NCBI RefSeq assembly: GCF_001679325.1
Contig: NZ_LZMX01000030.1
Reading direction: 5' to 3' (one strand)
Length of the DNA: 64,000 nucleotides
Origin: Haemophilus_D parainfluenzae_AD
GTDB taxonomy: Bacteria > Pseudomonadota > Gammaproteobacteria > Enterobacterales > Pasteurellaceae
Numbering within the stretch: the first letter of the stretch is position 1; every line of letters starts with the position of its first letter. Of this stretch, positions 1 through 9,132 are shown one piece after another. Under the pieces are notes generated by a model. It did no database searches and was not told the DNA's origin. It was given only the letters and a program-made list of their open reading frames with translations. Made by a program: the position numbers and the translations under genes.

Positions 1-1614
1 TTCACTGATAATTTCCGGGATTGTGATATTTTCTTTGTAAAGACGTGGAATACGCACGCCTTCACGATCCCCACCAATATGCAGATTGTAACGACCAATT
101 GCTTTACCCACCAAGCCTATTTCCGCCAACATTGCGCGACCACATCCATTTGGGCAACCGGTAATACGTGTAACGATATAATCATCAGCCACTTGATATT
201 TCACCATCACTTTATCCAGTTCATCAATAAAGCTTGGAAGAATTCGCTCTGATTCTGCCATCGCTAATGGACAAGTTGGGAAAGAAACGCAAGACATTGA
301 GTTTTCACGTAATTTACTCACATCATCACGAATTAAACCGTAATCACGGGCAATTTGCTCAATTTGTGCTTTATCCTCTTCCGCTACATTTGCCACGATC
401 AGATTTTGGTTGGCGGTGATACGAAAATCCCCCTTATGAATTTTAGCAATTTCCAATACACCACTCAGTAATCTTTTCTCATCGTTATCCACCAAGCGGC
501 CGCTTTCGATAAACAGGGTCAAGTGCCAGTTGTTATCAATGCCTTTTACCCAACCGATACGATCACCTCGTTCAGTAAATTTAAACGGTCGAATCGGTTC
601 AAATGGAATGCCCATACGACGTTCTACTTCGGCTCGGAAATTATCTAATCCCATGTTTTGAATGGTATAACGACTACGTGCATTTTTACGATCGCTACGG
701 TTACCAAAATCCCGTTGAGTTGTCACCACAGCTTCCGCTGCTTTTAAGGTGTATTCCAACGGCACATAACCCAGTTCAAGGGAAATATGCGGATAGGTTT
801 TGGTGTTGCCATGTTCAAGAGATAAGCCACCGCCCGCCAAGACATTAAATCCAACCAAATTGCCATTCTCATCTGCAATGGCGACAAAATCTAAGTCATT
901 CCCGTAACAATCCACATCATTGAGAGGTGGAATCACCACGGCTGTTTTGAATTTACGTGGCAAATAGGTTTTACCGAGAATCGGCTCTTCCTGTAAAAAA
1001 TCATCGCTACTTTGGACTTTCTTACCATCAATCCATACATCTAAATACCCTCGGGTACGCGGTAATAAATGCTCGGAAATTTTCTTCGCATATTCATATG
1101 CCTGCTGATGCAGTTTCGATTCAATTGGGTTCGAGGTACACAACACATTACGGTTCATATCTGAAGCCGTTGCAATGGAGTCTAATCCCAGACTATGCAA
1201 TAAACGATGCATGGTTTGTAATTGGCTTTTCGGCACTCCGTGATATTGGAAAGTTTGACGATTGGTTAAACGAATCGAACGATAATAGCTGTGTTCACGG
1301 GCGAATTTATCCAATTCAATCCATTGGAATGGCTTGATAATCCCACCCGGTAAACGGCAACGTAACAACATAAATTTCAACGGTTCGAGTTTTTCCTCTG
1401 CACGTTCGGCACGAATATCACGATCGTCTTGTTCATACATACCGTGGAAACGGATTAATTGAAAGTTATCCCCACGGAAACCACCGGTTAAGGAATCTTC
1501 TAAATCATCTAAAATCGTACCGCGTAAAAAGTTACTGTCGGTTTTTAAGCGTTCATTGTCAGAAAACGGTTTCTCTTGCCATTCCAAGCCTTTTTGTTTG
1601 TTTTGCTCTGTCAT
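1..1614 (-). CDS. cysI: Sulfite reductase hemoprotein beta subunit CysI (3' end cut by window edge)
   Basis: Catalytic hemoprotein subunit of NADPH-sulfite reductase, reducing sulfite to sulfide in the cytoplasm with electrons from CysJ. The frame is open from an ATG at 1614 to the window edge (538 codons); the E. coli protein is 570 aa, so only about 40 C-terminal residues are missing. The siroheme/4Fe-4S cysteine motifs are both visible: SCVSFPTCPLA, then TGCPNGCGRAML, followed by the conserved IGRYNLHIGG stretch near the cut. The start MTEQNKQKG lies 17 bases after the cysJ stop, so the two genes are co-transcribed. The reading frame has no interruption. The call is firm; only the missing C-terminus cannot be judged. 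Confidence 0.97.
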   Translation of the reverse strand, partial: MTEQNKQKGLEWQEKPFSDNERLKTDSNFLRGTILDDLEDSLTGGFRGDNFQLIRFHGMYEQDDRDIRAERAEEKLEPLKFMLLRCRLPGGIIKPFQWIELDKFAREHSYYRSIRLTNRQTFQYHGVPKSQLQTMHRLLHSLGLDSIATASDMNRNVLCTSNPIESKLHQQAYEYAKKISEHLLPRTRGYLDVWIDGKKVQSSDDFLQEEPILGKTYLPRKFKTAVVIPPLNDVDCYGNDLDFVAIADENGNLVGFNVLAGGGLSLEHGNTKTYPHISLELGYVPLEYTLKAAEAVVTTQRDFGNRSDRKNARSRYTIQNMGLDNFRAEVERRMGIPFEPIRPFKFTERGDRIGWVKGIDNNWHLTLFIESGRLVDNDEKRLLSGVLEIAKIHKGDFRITANQNLIVANVAEEDKAQIEQIARDYGLIRDDVSKLRENSMSCVSFPTCPLAMAESERILPSFIDELDKVMVKYQVADDYIVTRITGCPNGCGRAMLAEIGLVGKAIGRYNLHIGGDREGVRIPRLYKENITIPEIISE

Positions 1615-1631
1615 TTTTTCACCCCACAAAT

Positions 1632-3425
1632 CTAGTACACATCGCGTTGATAACGTTTTTCTTCACGCAGTTCATTTAAATAATCTTCTGCTTCATCCGG
1701 ACTTAAATTGCCTTCTTTAGCAATGACGTCGAGTAATGCTTGTTCCACATCTTTTGCCATTTTTGATGCATCACCACAGACATAAAAATAAGCGCCTTCT
1801 TGTAACCATTGCCAAAGTGCGGTCGAATTTTCACGAATTTTATCTTGCACATAGATCTTCTTCTCTTGATCGCGTGACCAAGCAAAATCGTATTTATGCA
1901 AGAAGCCCTCTTTGGCAAATTGTTGCCATTCGGTTTGATACAGGAAATCGCTGGCAAAATGTGGATTACCAAAAATTAGCCAGTTTTTACCACTTGCCTC
2001 ATCGGCTACGCGTTGCTGCATAAAGGCACGGAATGGTGCCACGCCAGTACCAGACCCCACCATAATAATTGGCTTAGTCATGTCATTTGGCAGGCGAAAA
2101 TTATCGTTATGCTCTACAAATACGCGCACAGCGCCATCTTCTTCTACGCGATCCGCTAAAAAGCTTGAGGCTGCGCCACTGCGTGCTCGACCTTCATGTT
2201 CAAAACGTACCACGCCAACCGTTAGATGCACTTCTTCCCCAACCTCTGCAGGAGAAGATGAAATGGAATACAAACGAGGCGTTAAAGGACGCAATAATGA
2301 AACCAGTTGTTCAGCGGTTAATTTTGCAGGAAATTTATGTAATACATCCACAATCGGTGTACGTTGAACCAATTCTTGCAATGCTTGATTATCCGCAACC
2401 AAATCGTTTAACTGTTCGTTATTCGCCAAAGCTGCATAGCCTTTCACAAAAGCCGGTGTATTTTGAGTAAGCTCTAAATGCGATAAAAGTGCGGTCGAAA
2501 TAGTTTGCGTTTTTCGCTCAATTGTCACTTCTGTAGTAGGATCAATCTGCGCGAGCGATAAAATTTCATCCACTAACTTAGGATCATTGTCAAACCATAC
2601 ACCGAGTGCATCCCCCGCTTGGTAATGAAGATCTGAGCCGGCTAAATCAAACTCTAAATGACGAACATCTTTATCAGACTGACGACCAGTAATTTTCTGG
2701 TTAGTGATTAACGTTGCAGGAAATGGATTGGCTTTATTATATTGGCTTTCCTTGGCTACCAGTGCGGTTGTAGCTGTAGCAATACTTTGCACAACCGGTG
2801 AAGCCTGCGCTGCCTTTTCTTTTATGATAGCCACAATATCTCGGATCCATTGTTCCGCGGTTGCACTGTAATCCAAATCTGCATCCACTCGTTCAAATAA
2901 ACGCGTCGCGCCTAATTCGGCAAAACGCTGATCAAAATCCTTGCCTGCTTGACAGAAATTTGGATAAGAACTATCCCCTAATCCCAACACAGCAAATTGC
3001 AGTTCGGTGAGTTTTGGTGTTTTTTTACCGTTTAATAACTTATGCAATACCACACCTTCTTCCGGTGGCTCGCCTTCACCTTGCGTAGAAGTCACTAAGA
3101 GCAGGTATTTTTCATCAGCAATGGTTTTCGCTTTATAATCTTTTAAAGCGACACGTTTCACGGCAATACCGGCTTCTGTAAGCTCTGCGGCAACTTTATC
3201 TGCCACCGATTTAGCATTGCCGGTTTGGGAGCCTGAAAGCACAGTAATTGAAAAAGGTTCTGCCGAAAGTGCGGTCAAATTTGCTGCCAAATGTTGCCCT
3301 GCGACCTGTTGTTCTACACCAGTAGCTTGCGACCATGCATAACCGGAAAGCCATGCCAATTGAAGAGGCGTTAGCGTTGGTAAGAGATTCAGTATTTCTG
3401 TTGGTAATGGATTGTTGTGTTGCAT
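1632..3425 (-). CDS. cysJ: Sulfite reductase (NADPH) flavoprotein alpha subunit CysJ
   Basis: Flavoprotein that passes electrons from NADPH through FAD and FMN to CysI. An N-terminal flavodoxin domain (about 60-200; SGSQTGNAKSVADKV phosphate loop, TSTQGEGEPPE) is followed by a FAD/NADPH ferredoxin-reductase-like domain (RLYSISSSP for FAD, GSGTGVAPFRAFMQQR for NADPH, C-terminal EKRYQRDVY). The ATG at 3425 is preferred, giving 597 aa, because GTGGGG sits about 7 bases before it. An in-frame GTG at 3437 would add four residues but lies inside that ribosome-binding site. Length matches the E. coli protein (599 aa). It sits between cysN and cysI in the cys operon. Confidence 0.97.
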   Translation of the reverse strand: MQHNNPLPTEILNLLPTLTPLQLAWLSGYAWSQATGVEQQVAGQHLAANLTALSAEPFSITVLSGSQTGNAKSVADKVAAELTEAGIAVKRVALKDYKAKTIADEKYLLLVTSTQGEGEPPEEGVVLHKLLNGKKTPKLTELQFAVLGLGDSSYPNFCQAGKDFDQRFAELGATRLFERVDADLDYSATAEQWIRDIVAIIKEKAAQASPVVQSIATATTALVAKESQYNKANPFPATLITNQKITGRQSDKDVRHLEFDLAGSDLHYQAGDALGVWFDNDPKLVDEILSLAQIDPTTEVTIERKTQTISTALLSHLELTQNTPAFVKGYAALANNEQLNDLVADNQALQELVQRTPIVDVLHKFPAKLTAEQLVSLLRPLTPRLYSISSSPAEVGEEVHLTVGVVRFEHEGRARSGAASSFLADRVEEDGAVRVFVEHNDNFRLPNDMTKPIIMVGSGTGVAPFRAFMQQRVADEASGKNWLIFGNPHFASDFLYQTEWQQFAKEGFLHKYDFAWSRDQEKKIYVQDKIRENSTALWQWLQEGAYFYVCGDASKMAKDVEQALLDVIAKEGNLSPDEAEDYLNELREEKRYQRDVY

Positions 3426-3482
3426 AAGTTTCCCCACAAGAAAATGAGTAATATCCGTAAATTCACATTAAGAAAGCGCTAG

Positions 3483-4766
3483 TTAAAGAATCATACCGGC
3501 AGCTACGGTGTTATAAGTTGCTTCATCAACTAAAATAAAGGCACCACCAGCAATATTTTCTTCATAAGTTGTGGCAACAATCGGTTTCTGTAAACTTAAA
3601 CGCACTCGAGCAATATCATTCATCTTTAAGGCCGTAGCACCACTTTCTTGTTCGAGTGTATGAACATTTAACACGCTTTCAATTTCACTGATTTTGGCAA
3701 ATACGGTTTGCGTACCATGTTTAAGTAAATATTTACGGGCGGTATTTAGTGGACGTTCATCAAACCAACAAATCGTTGCTTCAAGTTGCTTTTGTGGTGT
3801 AAGAGGTGAACTTTCATCTACAAATAAATCACCACGAGAAATATCAATGTCGAGATCTAAACGTAAGGTAATCACTTCCCCGGCCACCGCCTGAGTCACC
3901 TCACCTTTTGGCGTAATAATCTCGGTCACTTTAGCGGTTAATCCATTCGGTTCAATTCGAATAGTCTGCCCCAGTTGTACTGAGCCACGTTCGATTCGGC
4001 CTTGATAACCGCGGAAATCATCGGCTTTATCCGCATCCTGACGCACCACTAATTGCACCGGAAAATAGAAATCAGCATTAGAATGGCTCACCTCATCCAC
4101 ACTTGGTAAATTTTCTAAAATGGTGAGTAAAGGTTCGCCTTGATACCAAGGGGTACTTTCACTTACATATACCAAGTTATCGCCAAGCAATGCAGATACC
4201 GGCACAAAATGTACATCTTTTAAACCAAGTTGTGCCGCCAATTGACGATACGCCTCCACAATGGCATTGAATTTTTCTTCGCTGTAATCCAATAAATCCA
4301 TTTTGTTTACTGCCACTAAAATGTGCGGGCAATTTAATTGACGTAAAATTGCTGAATGACGTTTAGTTTGTGGTAAGAGTTGTAACGGTTTCTCATTAAA
4401 ATTCAGTTGAGAAGCATCAATTAAGACGATTGCAGCAGATGCCGTACTTGCTCCTGTCACCATGTTACGTGTGTATTGCTCATGTCCTGGCGTATCGGCA
4501 ATGATGAATTTACGTTTTGCCGTAGAGAAATAGCGATACGCCACATCAATGGTAATGCCCTGTTCACGCTCCGCTTCCAAACCATCCGTCAAAATAGAAA
4601 AATCAATGGCTTCTTTATTGCCTTTCTCTTTTCCTGCGTTAAGGGTTTTAATTTGGTCGGTTAATAACGCTTTGCTATCATAAAGTAAACGGCCGATTAA
4701 GGTACTTTTCCCGTCATCTACACTACCGGCAGTAATAAAACGAAGTGGGGTTGAATGTTGTGTCAT
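3483..4766 (-). CDS. cysN: Sulfate adenylyltransferase GTPase subunit CysN
   Basis: GTPase subunit of ATP sulfurylase; GTP hydrolysis drives formation of adenosine phosphosulfate (APS) from ATP and sulfate by CysD. The EF-Tu-like G motifs are all present: GSVDDGKST (14-22), DTPGH (91-95) and NKMD (154-157), followed by beta-barrel domains II and III. At 427 aa it is shorter than the E. coli enzyme (475 aa). It lacks about 20 N-terminal residues and the C-terminal tail, and it carries no fused APS kinase (CysC) domain. It is separated from cysD by an unusually long 227-base gap holding an inverted-repeat element. Confidence 0.96.
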   Translation of the reverse strand: MTQHSTPLRFITAGSVDDGKSTLIGRLLYDSKALLTDQIKTLNAGKEKGNKEAIDFSILTDGLEAEREQGITIDVAYRYFSTAKRKFIIADTPGHEQYTRNMVTGASTASAAIVLIDASQLNFNEKPLQLLPQTKRHSAILRQLNCPHILVAVNKMDLLDYSEEKFNAIVEAYRQLAAQLGLKDVHFVPVSALLGDNLVYVSESTPWYQGEPLLTILENLPSVDEVSHSNADFYFPVQLVVRQDADKADDFRGYQGRIERGSVQLGQTIRIEPNGLTAKVTEIITPKGEVTQAVAGEVITLRLDLDIDISRGDLFVDESSPLTPQKQLEATICWFDERPLNTARKYLLKHGTQTVFAKISEIESVLNVHTLEQESGATALKMNDIARVRLSLQKPIVATTYEENIAGGAFILVDEATYNTVAAGMIL

Positions 4767-4824
4767 ATTTCTTCCTTATATTCTGTTAATTATTCTTTTG
4801 TATTTCGTCATCTTCGAATAATGG

Positions 4825-4949
4825 CCCCATATAAATCGCCTGAGCGACTTTCAATTTTTAGAAAAATTTGTACTGTTCGAGCGTAGCGAGTTTACAAATT
4901 TTTCGTTAAGAAAATTGAAACAAAGTGAAGAGGAGCGATTTAATTGGGG
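4825..4949. repeat. 125-bp nested inverted repeat (MITE-like or long hairpin)
   Basis: Three successive pairs of complementary arms fold the whole element back on itself: CCCCATATAAATCGC (4825-4839) with GCGATTTAATTGGGG (4935-4949, two mismatches), TTTCAATTTT (4849-4858) with AAAATTGAAA (4911-4920), and GAAAAATTTGTA (4861-4872) with TACAAATTTTTC (4893-4904). The apex holds TTCGAGCGTAGCGAG. It carries no ORF. This looks like a small interspersed palindromic element inserted between cysD and cysN. Its copy number elsewhere in the genome cannot be seen from this window. Confidence 0.75.
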
Positions 4950-4960
4950 TGTGTTCTTTG

Positions 4961-4988
4961 CTACTTTCTTGCACAAGCAAGAAAGTAG
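4961..4988 (-). other. Intercistronic hairpin just after cysD
   Basis: Perfect 12-bp stem CTACTTTCTTGC / GCAAGAAAGTAG with a 4-base loop, five bases past the cysD stop. There is no T-run on the minus strand, so it is more likely an RNA 3'-end stabiliser or processing site than a simple terminator. Confidence 0.6.
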
Positions 4989-4993
4989 AAATA

Positions 4994-5917
4994 CTAAAAA
5001 TACCCTTCTTTTTTCCGTTTTTCCATGGCGGCTTCGCTAGCTTGGTCATCTAGACGAGTCGCGCTGCGTTCAGAAATGTCGGCAATAGCGGTTTCTTCAA
5101 TAATTTCTAATGGTGTTGATGCAGTGCTCGCTACCGGACAGGTACAGCTAATATCACCCACAGTACGGAAACGAACATCTAATACTTCGCTGACTTCATT
5201 TGGCAATTTAGGGGTTAATGGTGTCACTGGTACTAACAAACCTTTACGACGTACAACTTCTCGTTTATGGCTGTAATAAATCGGAGGCAATTCCAAATTC
5301 TCACGAGCGATATATTGCCAAATGTCTAATTCCGTCCAGTTGGAAATCGGAAACACTCGCATATTTTCACCTTTATGCAATTTAGCATTGTACAAAGACC
5401 ATAATTCCGGACGTTGTGCCTTAGGATCCCATTGGCCGAACTCATCACGGAACGAGAAAATTCGTTCTTTAGCACGAGCTTTTTCCTCATCACGACGTGC
5501 ACCGCCCATCAAGGCATCAAATCCATTCTCTGCAATGGTTTCTAATAAAGTGACCGCCTGTGCCGCATTACGCGAATCCGTTTCTTTGCGTAATACCACC
5601 GTGCCTTTGGCAATGGAATCTTCCACATGCCCAACGACTAAGCGCGCGTTAAGTTTCGCCACTTGTTCATCTCGAAATTGGATCACTTCTGGATAGTTAT
5701 GGCTGGTATCAATATGCACCAATGGAAACGGCAAATGTACCGGACGATCACCTAACTGGAATGCTTTACGGGCTAATGCCAGCAATACCACCGAATCCTT
5801 TCCACCGGAAAAAAGCAACGCCGGGGTTTCACATTCCGCAACGACTTCACGAATAATATGAATCGACTCTGCCTCGAGCCAGTCTAGATGTTGGTTGTTA
5901 AGTTCAGTTTTTGTCAT
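4994..5917 (-). CDS. cysD: Sulfate adenylyltransferase small subunit CysD
   Basis: Catalytic subunit of ATP sulfurylase, a PP-loop ATP pyrophosphatase-fold enzyme that adenylylates sulfate to APS with CysN. The PP-loop SGGKDSVVLL lies at about residues 38-47, and the family motifs GGARRDEEKARAKER and FPISNWTELDIWQYI are intact. Length (307 aa) matches the usual 300-302 aa. The start is supported by AGGAAG upstream of the ATG. The gene lies 20 bases after cysH and is followed by the hairpin and inverted repeat before cysN, so transcription to cysN must cross that structured region. Confidence 0.97.
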   Translation of the reverse strand: MTKTELNNQHLDWLEAESIHIIREVVAECETPALLFSGGKDSVVLLALARKAFQLGDRPVHLPFPLVHIDTSHNYPEVIQFRDEQVAKLNARLVVGHVEDSIAKGTVVLRKETDSRNAAQAVTLLETIAENGFDALMGGARRDEEKARAKERIFSFRDEFGQWDPKAQRPELWSLYNAKLHKGENMRVFPISNWTELDIWQYIARENLELPPIYYSHKREVVRRKGLLVPVTPLTPKLPNEVSEVLDVRFRTVGDISCTCPVASTASTPLEIIEETAIADISERSATRLDDQASEAAMEKRKKEGYF

Positions 5918-5937
5918 GTTTTGCTTCCTATATTTTT

Positions 5938-6672
5938 CTACTTATGTAATCCACATTCCTTACTATCTTTACTCTCCCACCACCAGCGGCCAGCGCGAAT
6001 ATCTTCGCCCTGTTTAACTTGGCGGGTACAAGGTTCACAGCCAATGCTTGGAAAACCTTGATGGTAAAGATCGTTATAAGGCACATTGTTCGCTAAGATA
6101 TAAGCCCACACATCTGTTTCTGACCAATCAAAAATAGGATTGTATTTATCAATACCACGAGACTGATCTTGCTCAGCAAAAGGGAGCGCAGTACGTGTAG
6201 CCGATTGTTCTCGACGTTGTCCAGTCAGCCATGCATCTGCACCTTGAATCGCGCGATTTAACGGTTCGATTTTACGGATATGGCAACACTCGCGACGTAA
6301 TTCCACGCTTTCATAAAAAGCAAATTTCCCTTTTTCTTCCTCGTAGCGAGTCACTTCATCAGCAATCGGCTGAAAGCATTCTATTTGAAGATGTGGATAG
6401 ACTTTCTCAAGGTTGTCTAATAAATTTAACGTATCTTGATGGAGTAAACCGGTATCTAAAGTAAAAATACCAATATCTAAGTTTTCACGCGCAATGACAT
6501 CGGTAATGACCATATCTTCTACAGCTAAACTGCTGGCGAAGCGTGCATCATGATGGTTATCAGCTATTTGATGTAAACGTTGCTTCAATGTGGCTGTTTT
6601 TTCTGCCAAACTCTCTTGTACATCAAGGCTAACAAGTGGAATTTGCCAAAAAGTCGGTTTAAATAAACTCAT
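5938..6672 (-). CDS. cysH: Assimilatory adenylylsulfate (APS) reductase, CysH family with 4Fe-4S cysteines
   Basis: Reduces activated sulfate to sulfite in the cytoplasm, normally with thioredoxin. Besides the catalytic C-terminal ECGLH (Cys240), it has a Cys-Cys pair in ECCHIRKIEPL (129-130) and a CEPC pair (212-215). Together these form the four-cysteine 4Fe-4S signature of APS reductases. The E. coli-type PAPS reductase lacks these cysteines. No cysC (APS kinase) occurs in the cluster, which fits direct APS reduction. The second of two adjacent ATGs is taken as start because AGGAG lies six bases upstream, giving 244 aa. It lies 10 bases after cysG. Confidence 0.93.
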   Translation of the reverse strand: MSLFKPTFWQIPLVSLDVQESLAEKTATLKQRLHQIADNHHDARFASSLAVEDMVITDVIARENLDIGIFTLDTGLLHQDTLNLLDNLEKVYPHLQIECFQPIADEVTRYEEEKGKFAFYESVELRRECCHIRKIEPLNRAIQGADAWLTGQRREQSATRTALPFAEQDQSRGIDKYNPIFDWSETDVWAYILANNVPYNDLYHQGFPSIGCEPCTRQVKQGEDIRAGRWWWESKDSKECGLHK

Positions 6673-6682
6673 CATCCACTCC

Positions 6683-8113
6683 TTACGCCACTTGACTGAT
6701 GGTTAAACTTTCTAAGGTAAAGTGCGGTTGTTTTTGACGTTGTTTTTCTTCGCCAAACCACGCTAATTGTTCATGTAATTTCACGACTTCACCCACCACA
6801 ATTAAGGCTGGCGTCTCTGCTTTTTCAGCTAATTCAGCTAAATTTGCAAGTGTGCCAATCGCTGTTTTTTGAGTAAGTTGAGTACCTTGGCTGATAATCG
6901 CAACAGGCGTATTCGCAGCTCGACCATATTGTTGTAAACGTTCAGCAATGACTTGAGCTTTTAACGTCCCCATATAAATAACTAAGGTTTGATTACTTCT
7001 TGCTAAGGTTTGCCATTCCATATCAGACGCATCGGCTTTACGATGACCTGTCACAAAAATGGCACTTTGTGCATAATCACGGTGAGTTAATGGAATACCA
7101 GCATAGGCTGTTGCACCAATACCTGCTGTAATACCGGGTACAACCGAAAATGGAATTTGATGTTGAGCTAATACTTCTAATTCTTCGCCACCGCGTCCAA
7201 AAACGAAAGGATCGCCGCCTTTTAAACGCACTACTCGCTTGCCTTGTTGGGCAAGGGTTAATAACAATTGGTTGGTTTCTTCTTGTGCGACAGAACGACC
7301 ATTGGCACGTTTCCCCACAAAAATACGTTCTGCATCACGACGAATCAAAGAAAGAATCTCACCAGAAACCAATGCATCGTAAAGCACCACATCAGCTTGT
7401 TGAATTTCCTGTAAACCGTTAAGAGTTAATAACCCAGCATCGCCAGGACCGGCACCAACTAAAGAGACAAAACCACCTTGATAGTTATTTTCTAGTTGCT
7501 CAGCCAATTCCTCTTCAGCTTGTACCTCTTGTTGATTCTTAACGAGACTTGCAAAACGTCCACTAAACATTTTTTCCCAAAAACGGCGACGTTCGGTGAC
7601 CGATGCCAATTTTGCTTTTACTTGATCACGCCATTTGCCGGATATCTCAGCGATTTTGCCCAAATATTGTGGCAATAATGCTTCCAGTTTCTCACGTAAT
7701 AAACGGGCTAATACCGGCGCCTTTCCACCACTCGAAATCGCAATTTGAATCGGATTACGATCAATAATAGAAGGGAAGATAAAGCTACAATGAGGTTGAT
7801 CATCCACCACATTGACTAATTTATGTTGGCTTTCGGCTAAATAGAAAATACGGTGATTTAATACCTCATCATTTGTTGCCGCGATCACTAACATCACCGT
7901 TCTCATTTGTTCGGCATTAAATTCTTTCGCAATCCATAGCACTTTATTTTGACGTTCAAGCTCGCTTAATTCTTCATTTAATTGGCGAGCAACAATACGG
8001 ACTTGTGCATTCGCTTTGAGCAACAACCCAACTTTACGAGCAGCCACTGAACCACCGCCGACAACAAGTACCGGGCGACCAGTTAAATCAGCAAAAAGTG
8101 GAAAATAATTCAT
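6683..8113 (-). CDS. cysG: Siroheme synthase CysG (fused dehydrogenase/ferrochelatase and uroporphyrinogen-III methyltransferase)
   Basis: Makes siroheme, the cofactor of CysI. The N-terminal half (1-210) is the NAD-dependent precorrin-2 dehydrogenase/ferrochelatase, with VLVVGGGSVAARK near residue 15 and the SSGGKAPVLARLLREK segment. The C-terminal half is the SAM-dependent methyltransferase (LVGAGPGDAGLLT, GDPFVFGRGGEE, VVPGITAG). The ATG at 8113 has AGGAG eight bases upstream and gives 476 aa; a GTG at 8122 is in frame but less likely. It sits between the sulfate-binding protein gene and cysH, so cofactor supply is tied to sulfite reductase expression. Confidence 0.96.
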   Translation of the reverse strand: MNYFPLFADLTGRPVLVVGGGSVAARKVGLLLKANAQVRIVARQLNEELSELERQNKVLWIAKEFNAEQMRTVMLVIAATNDEVLNHRIFYLAESQHKLVNVVDDQPHCSFIFPSIIDRNPIQIAISSGGKAPVLARLLREKLEALLPQYLGKIAEISGKWRDQVKAKLASVTERRRFWEKMFSGRFASLVKNQQEVQAEEELAEQLENNYQGGFVSLVGAGPGDAGLLTLNGLQEIQQADVVLYDALVSGEILSLIRRDAERIFVGKRANGRSVAQEETNQLLLTLAQQGKRVVRLKGGDPFVFGRGGEELEVLAQHQIPFSVVPGITAGIGATAYAGIPLTHRDYAQSAIFVTGHRKADASDMEWQTLARSNQTLVIYMGTLKAQVIAERLQQYGRAANTPVAIISQGTQLTQKTAIGTLANLAELAEKAETPALIVVGEVVKLHEQLAWFGEEKQRQKQPHFTLESLTISQVA

Positions 8114-8124
8114 GGGTATCACTC

Positions 8125-9132
8125 CTATTTATTCACTTTATCAGCACGTTGTGCACTGATATATAGACGATCAAATAAGCCGTTATCGACAAAATGTTTG
8201 GTATTAATCGTATCCCACGAACCAAAACGTTGGTTCACATCAAATTGATTCACTTCGGGAAAAAGTGCGGTCGTTTTAGCAATAATTTTTTTATCTGTCG
8301 GACGGAAATAATTTTGGGCGGCAAGTTCCTGTGCTTTAGGTGACCATAAATAGCTCAAATAATCATGGGAAAGTTGATGCAAACCATCTGCTTGCGTATT
8401 TTTATTCACTTCCGCCACATAAATTGGGGTATAGGCAGTTATACTTGGGTACACCACTTCAAAGCTGTTTTCGCCCAGTGTTTTAGCCGCTAGCGCCGCT
8501 TCATTTTCCGGGGCAATTAAAACATCACCGATATTACGTTGCGTAAAAGAAATACTGGCACTGCGCGCCCCCGCCTCTAAAACCGGCACATTTCTTAGCA
8601 GGCGTAACATAAAATCTTGTGGTTTATCACTATGCTGTTCGGCATAAGCTAAAGCCGATAAATAAGCAAAGCGCCCGTTCGCAGAGGTTTTAGGATTAGC
8701 AAACACCACTTTGACATCATCACGTACCAAATCCGACCAGTCTTGAATGTGTTTTGGATTTCCTTTTCTCACCAAAAGCACCATCACCGAACCAAAAGGA
8801 ACGGCACCATTCGGTAATACTTGCTGCCAATCTGCATCCACTAAGCCTTTTTTAACTAAAGCGTCGATATCATTACTTTGTGTCAACGTCACCACATCTG
8901 CAGGCAAGCCATTTAACACGCCGAGCACCTGTTTACTCGCGCCTCCATGCGATTGTGAAATCATCACATCTGAGGGAAATTCACGTTGAAACGCGATGTT
9001 ATATTCCTTATAGAAATCACGAATCACGTCATAGGACACATTCAGTAGTACTGTTTTTTGTTCCGTACTGGTATGCCATAAACAAGCTGCCAAGCCGAAA
9101 GAGAGCACTGAAAATAAAGCGATTTTTTTCAT
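8125..9132 (-). CDS. sbp: Sulfate ABC transporter substrate-binding lipoprotein (Sbp/CysP family)
   Basis: Captures sulfate (or thiosulfate) outside the inner membrane and delivers it to CysTWA. The mature protein shows the family pattern: VSYDVIRDFYKEYN, SHGGASKQVLGVLNGLPADVVTL, then FANPKTSANGRFAYL. Its 335-aa length is typical. The export signal ends in LAAC (Cys17), a lipobox, so the protein is predicted to be a lipoprotein; most Gram-negative Sbp/CysP proteins are soluble and periplasmic. It is the first gene of the minus-strand cys operon and diverges from cysT. Sbp versus CysP cannot be settled from sequence alone. Confidence 0.93.
   Translation of the reverse strand: MKKIALFSVLSFGLAACLWHTSTEQKTVLLNVSYDVIRDFYKEYNIAFQREFPSDVMISQSHGGASKQVLGVLNGLPADVVTLTQSNDIDALVKKGLVDADWQQVLPNGAVPFGSVMVLLVRKGNPKHIQDWSDLVRDDVKVVFANPKTSANGRFAYLSALAYAEQHSDKPQDFMLRLLRNVPVLEAGARSASISFTQRNIGDVLIAPENEAALAAKTLGENSFEVVYPSITAYTPIYVAEVNKNTQADGLHQLSHDYLSYLWSPKAQELAAQNYFRPTDKKIIAKTTALFPEVNQFDVNQRFGSWDTINTKHFVDNGLFDRLYISAQRADKVNK

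Noticed and set aside
957..1337. 126-codon plus-strand frame inside cysI
   Set aside because: Antisense to an intact cysI frame; a by-product of codon composition.
2087..2470. Open frames of 60-130 codons opposite cysJ and other long genes
   Set aside because: They lie in antisense frames of clearly conserved genes, have no ribosome-binding site and encode low-complexity or basic peptides with no family resemblance.
3483..4766. CysN as a truncated gene
   Set aside because: It is shorter than the E. coli protein, but all GTPase motifs and domains II/III are intact and the missing parts are only the variable ends.
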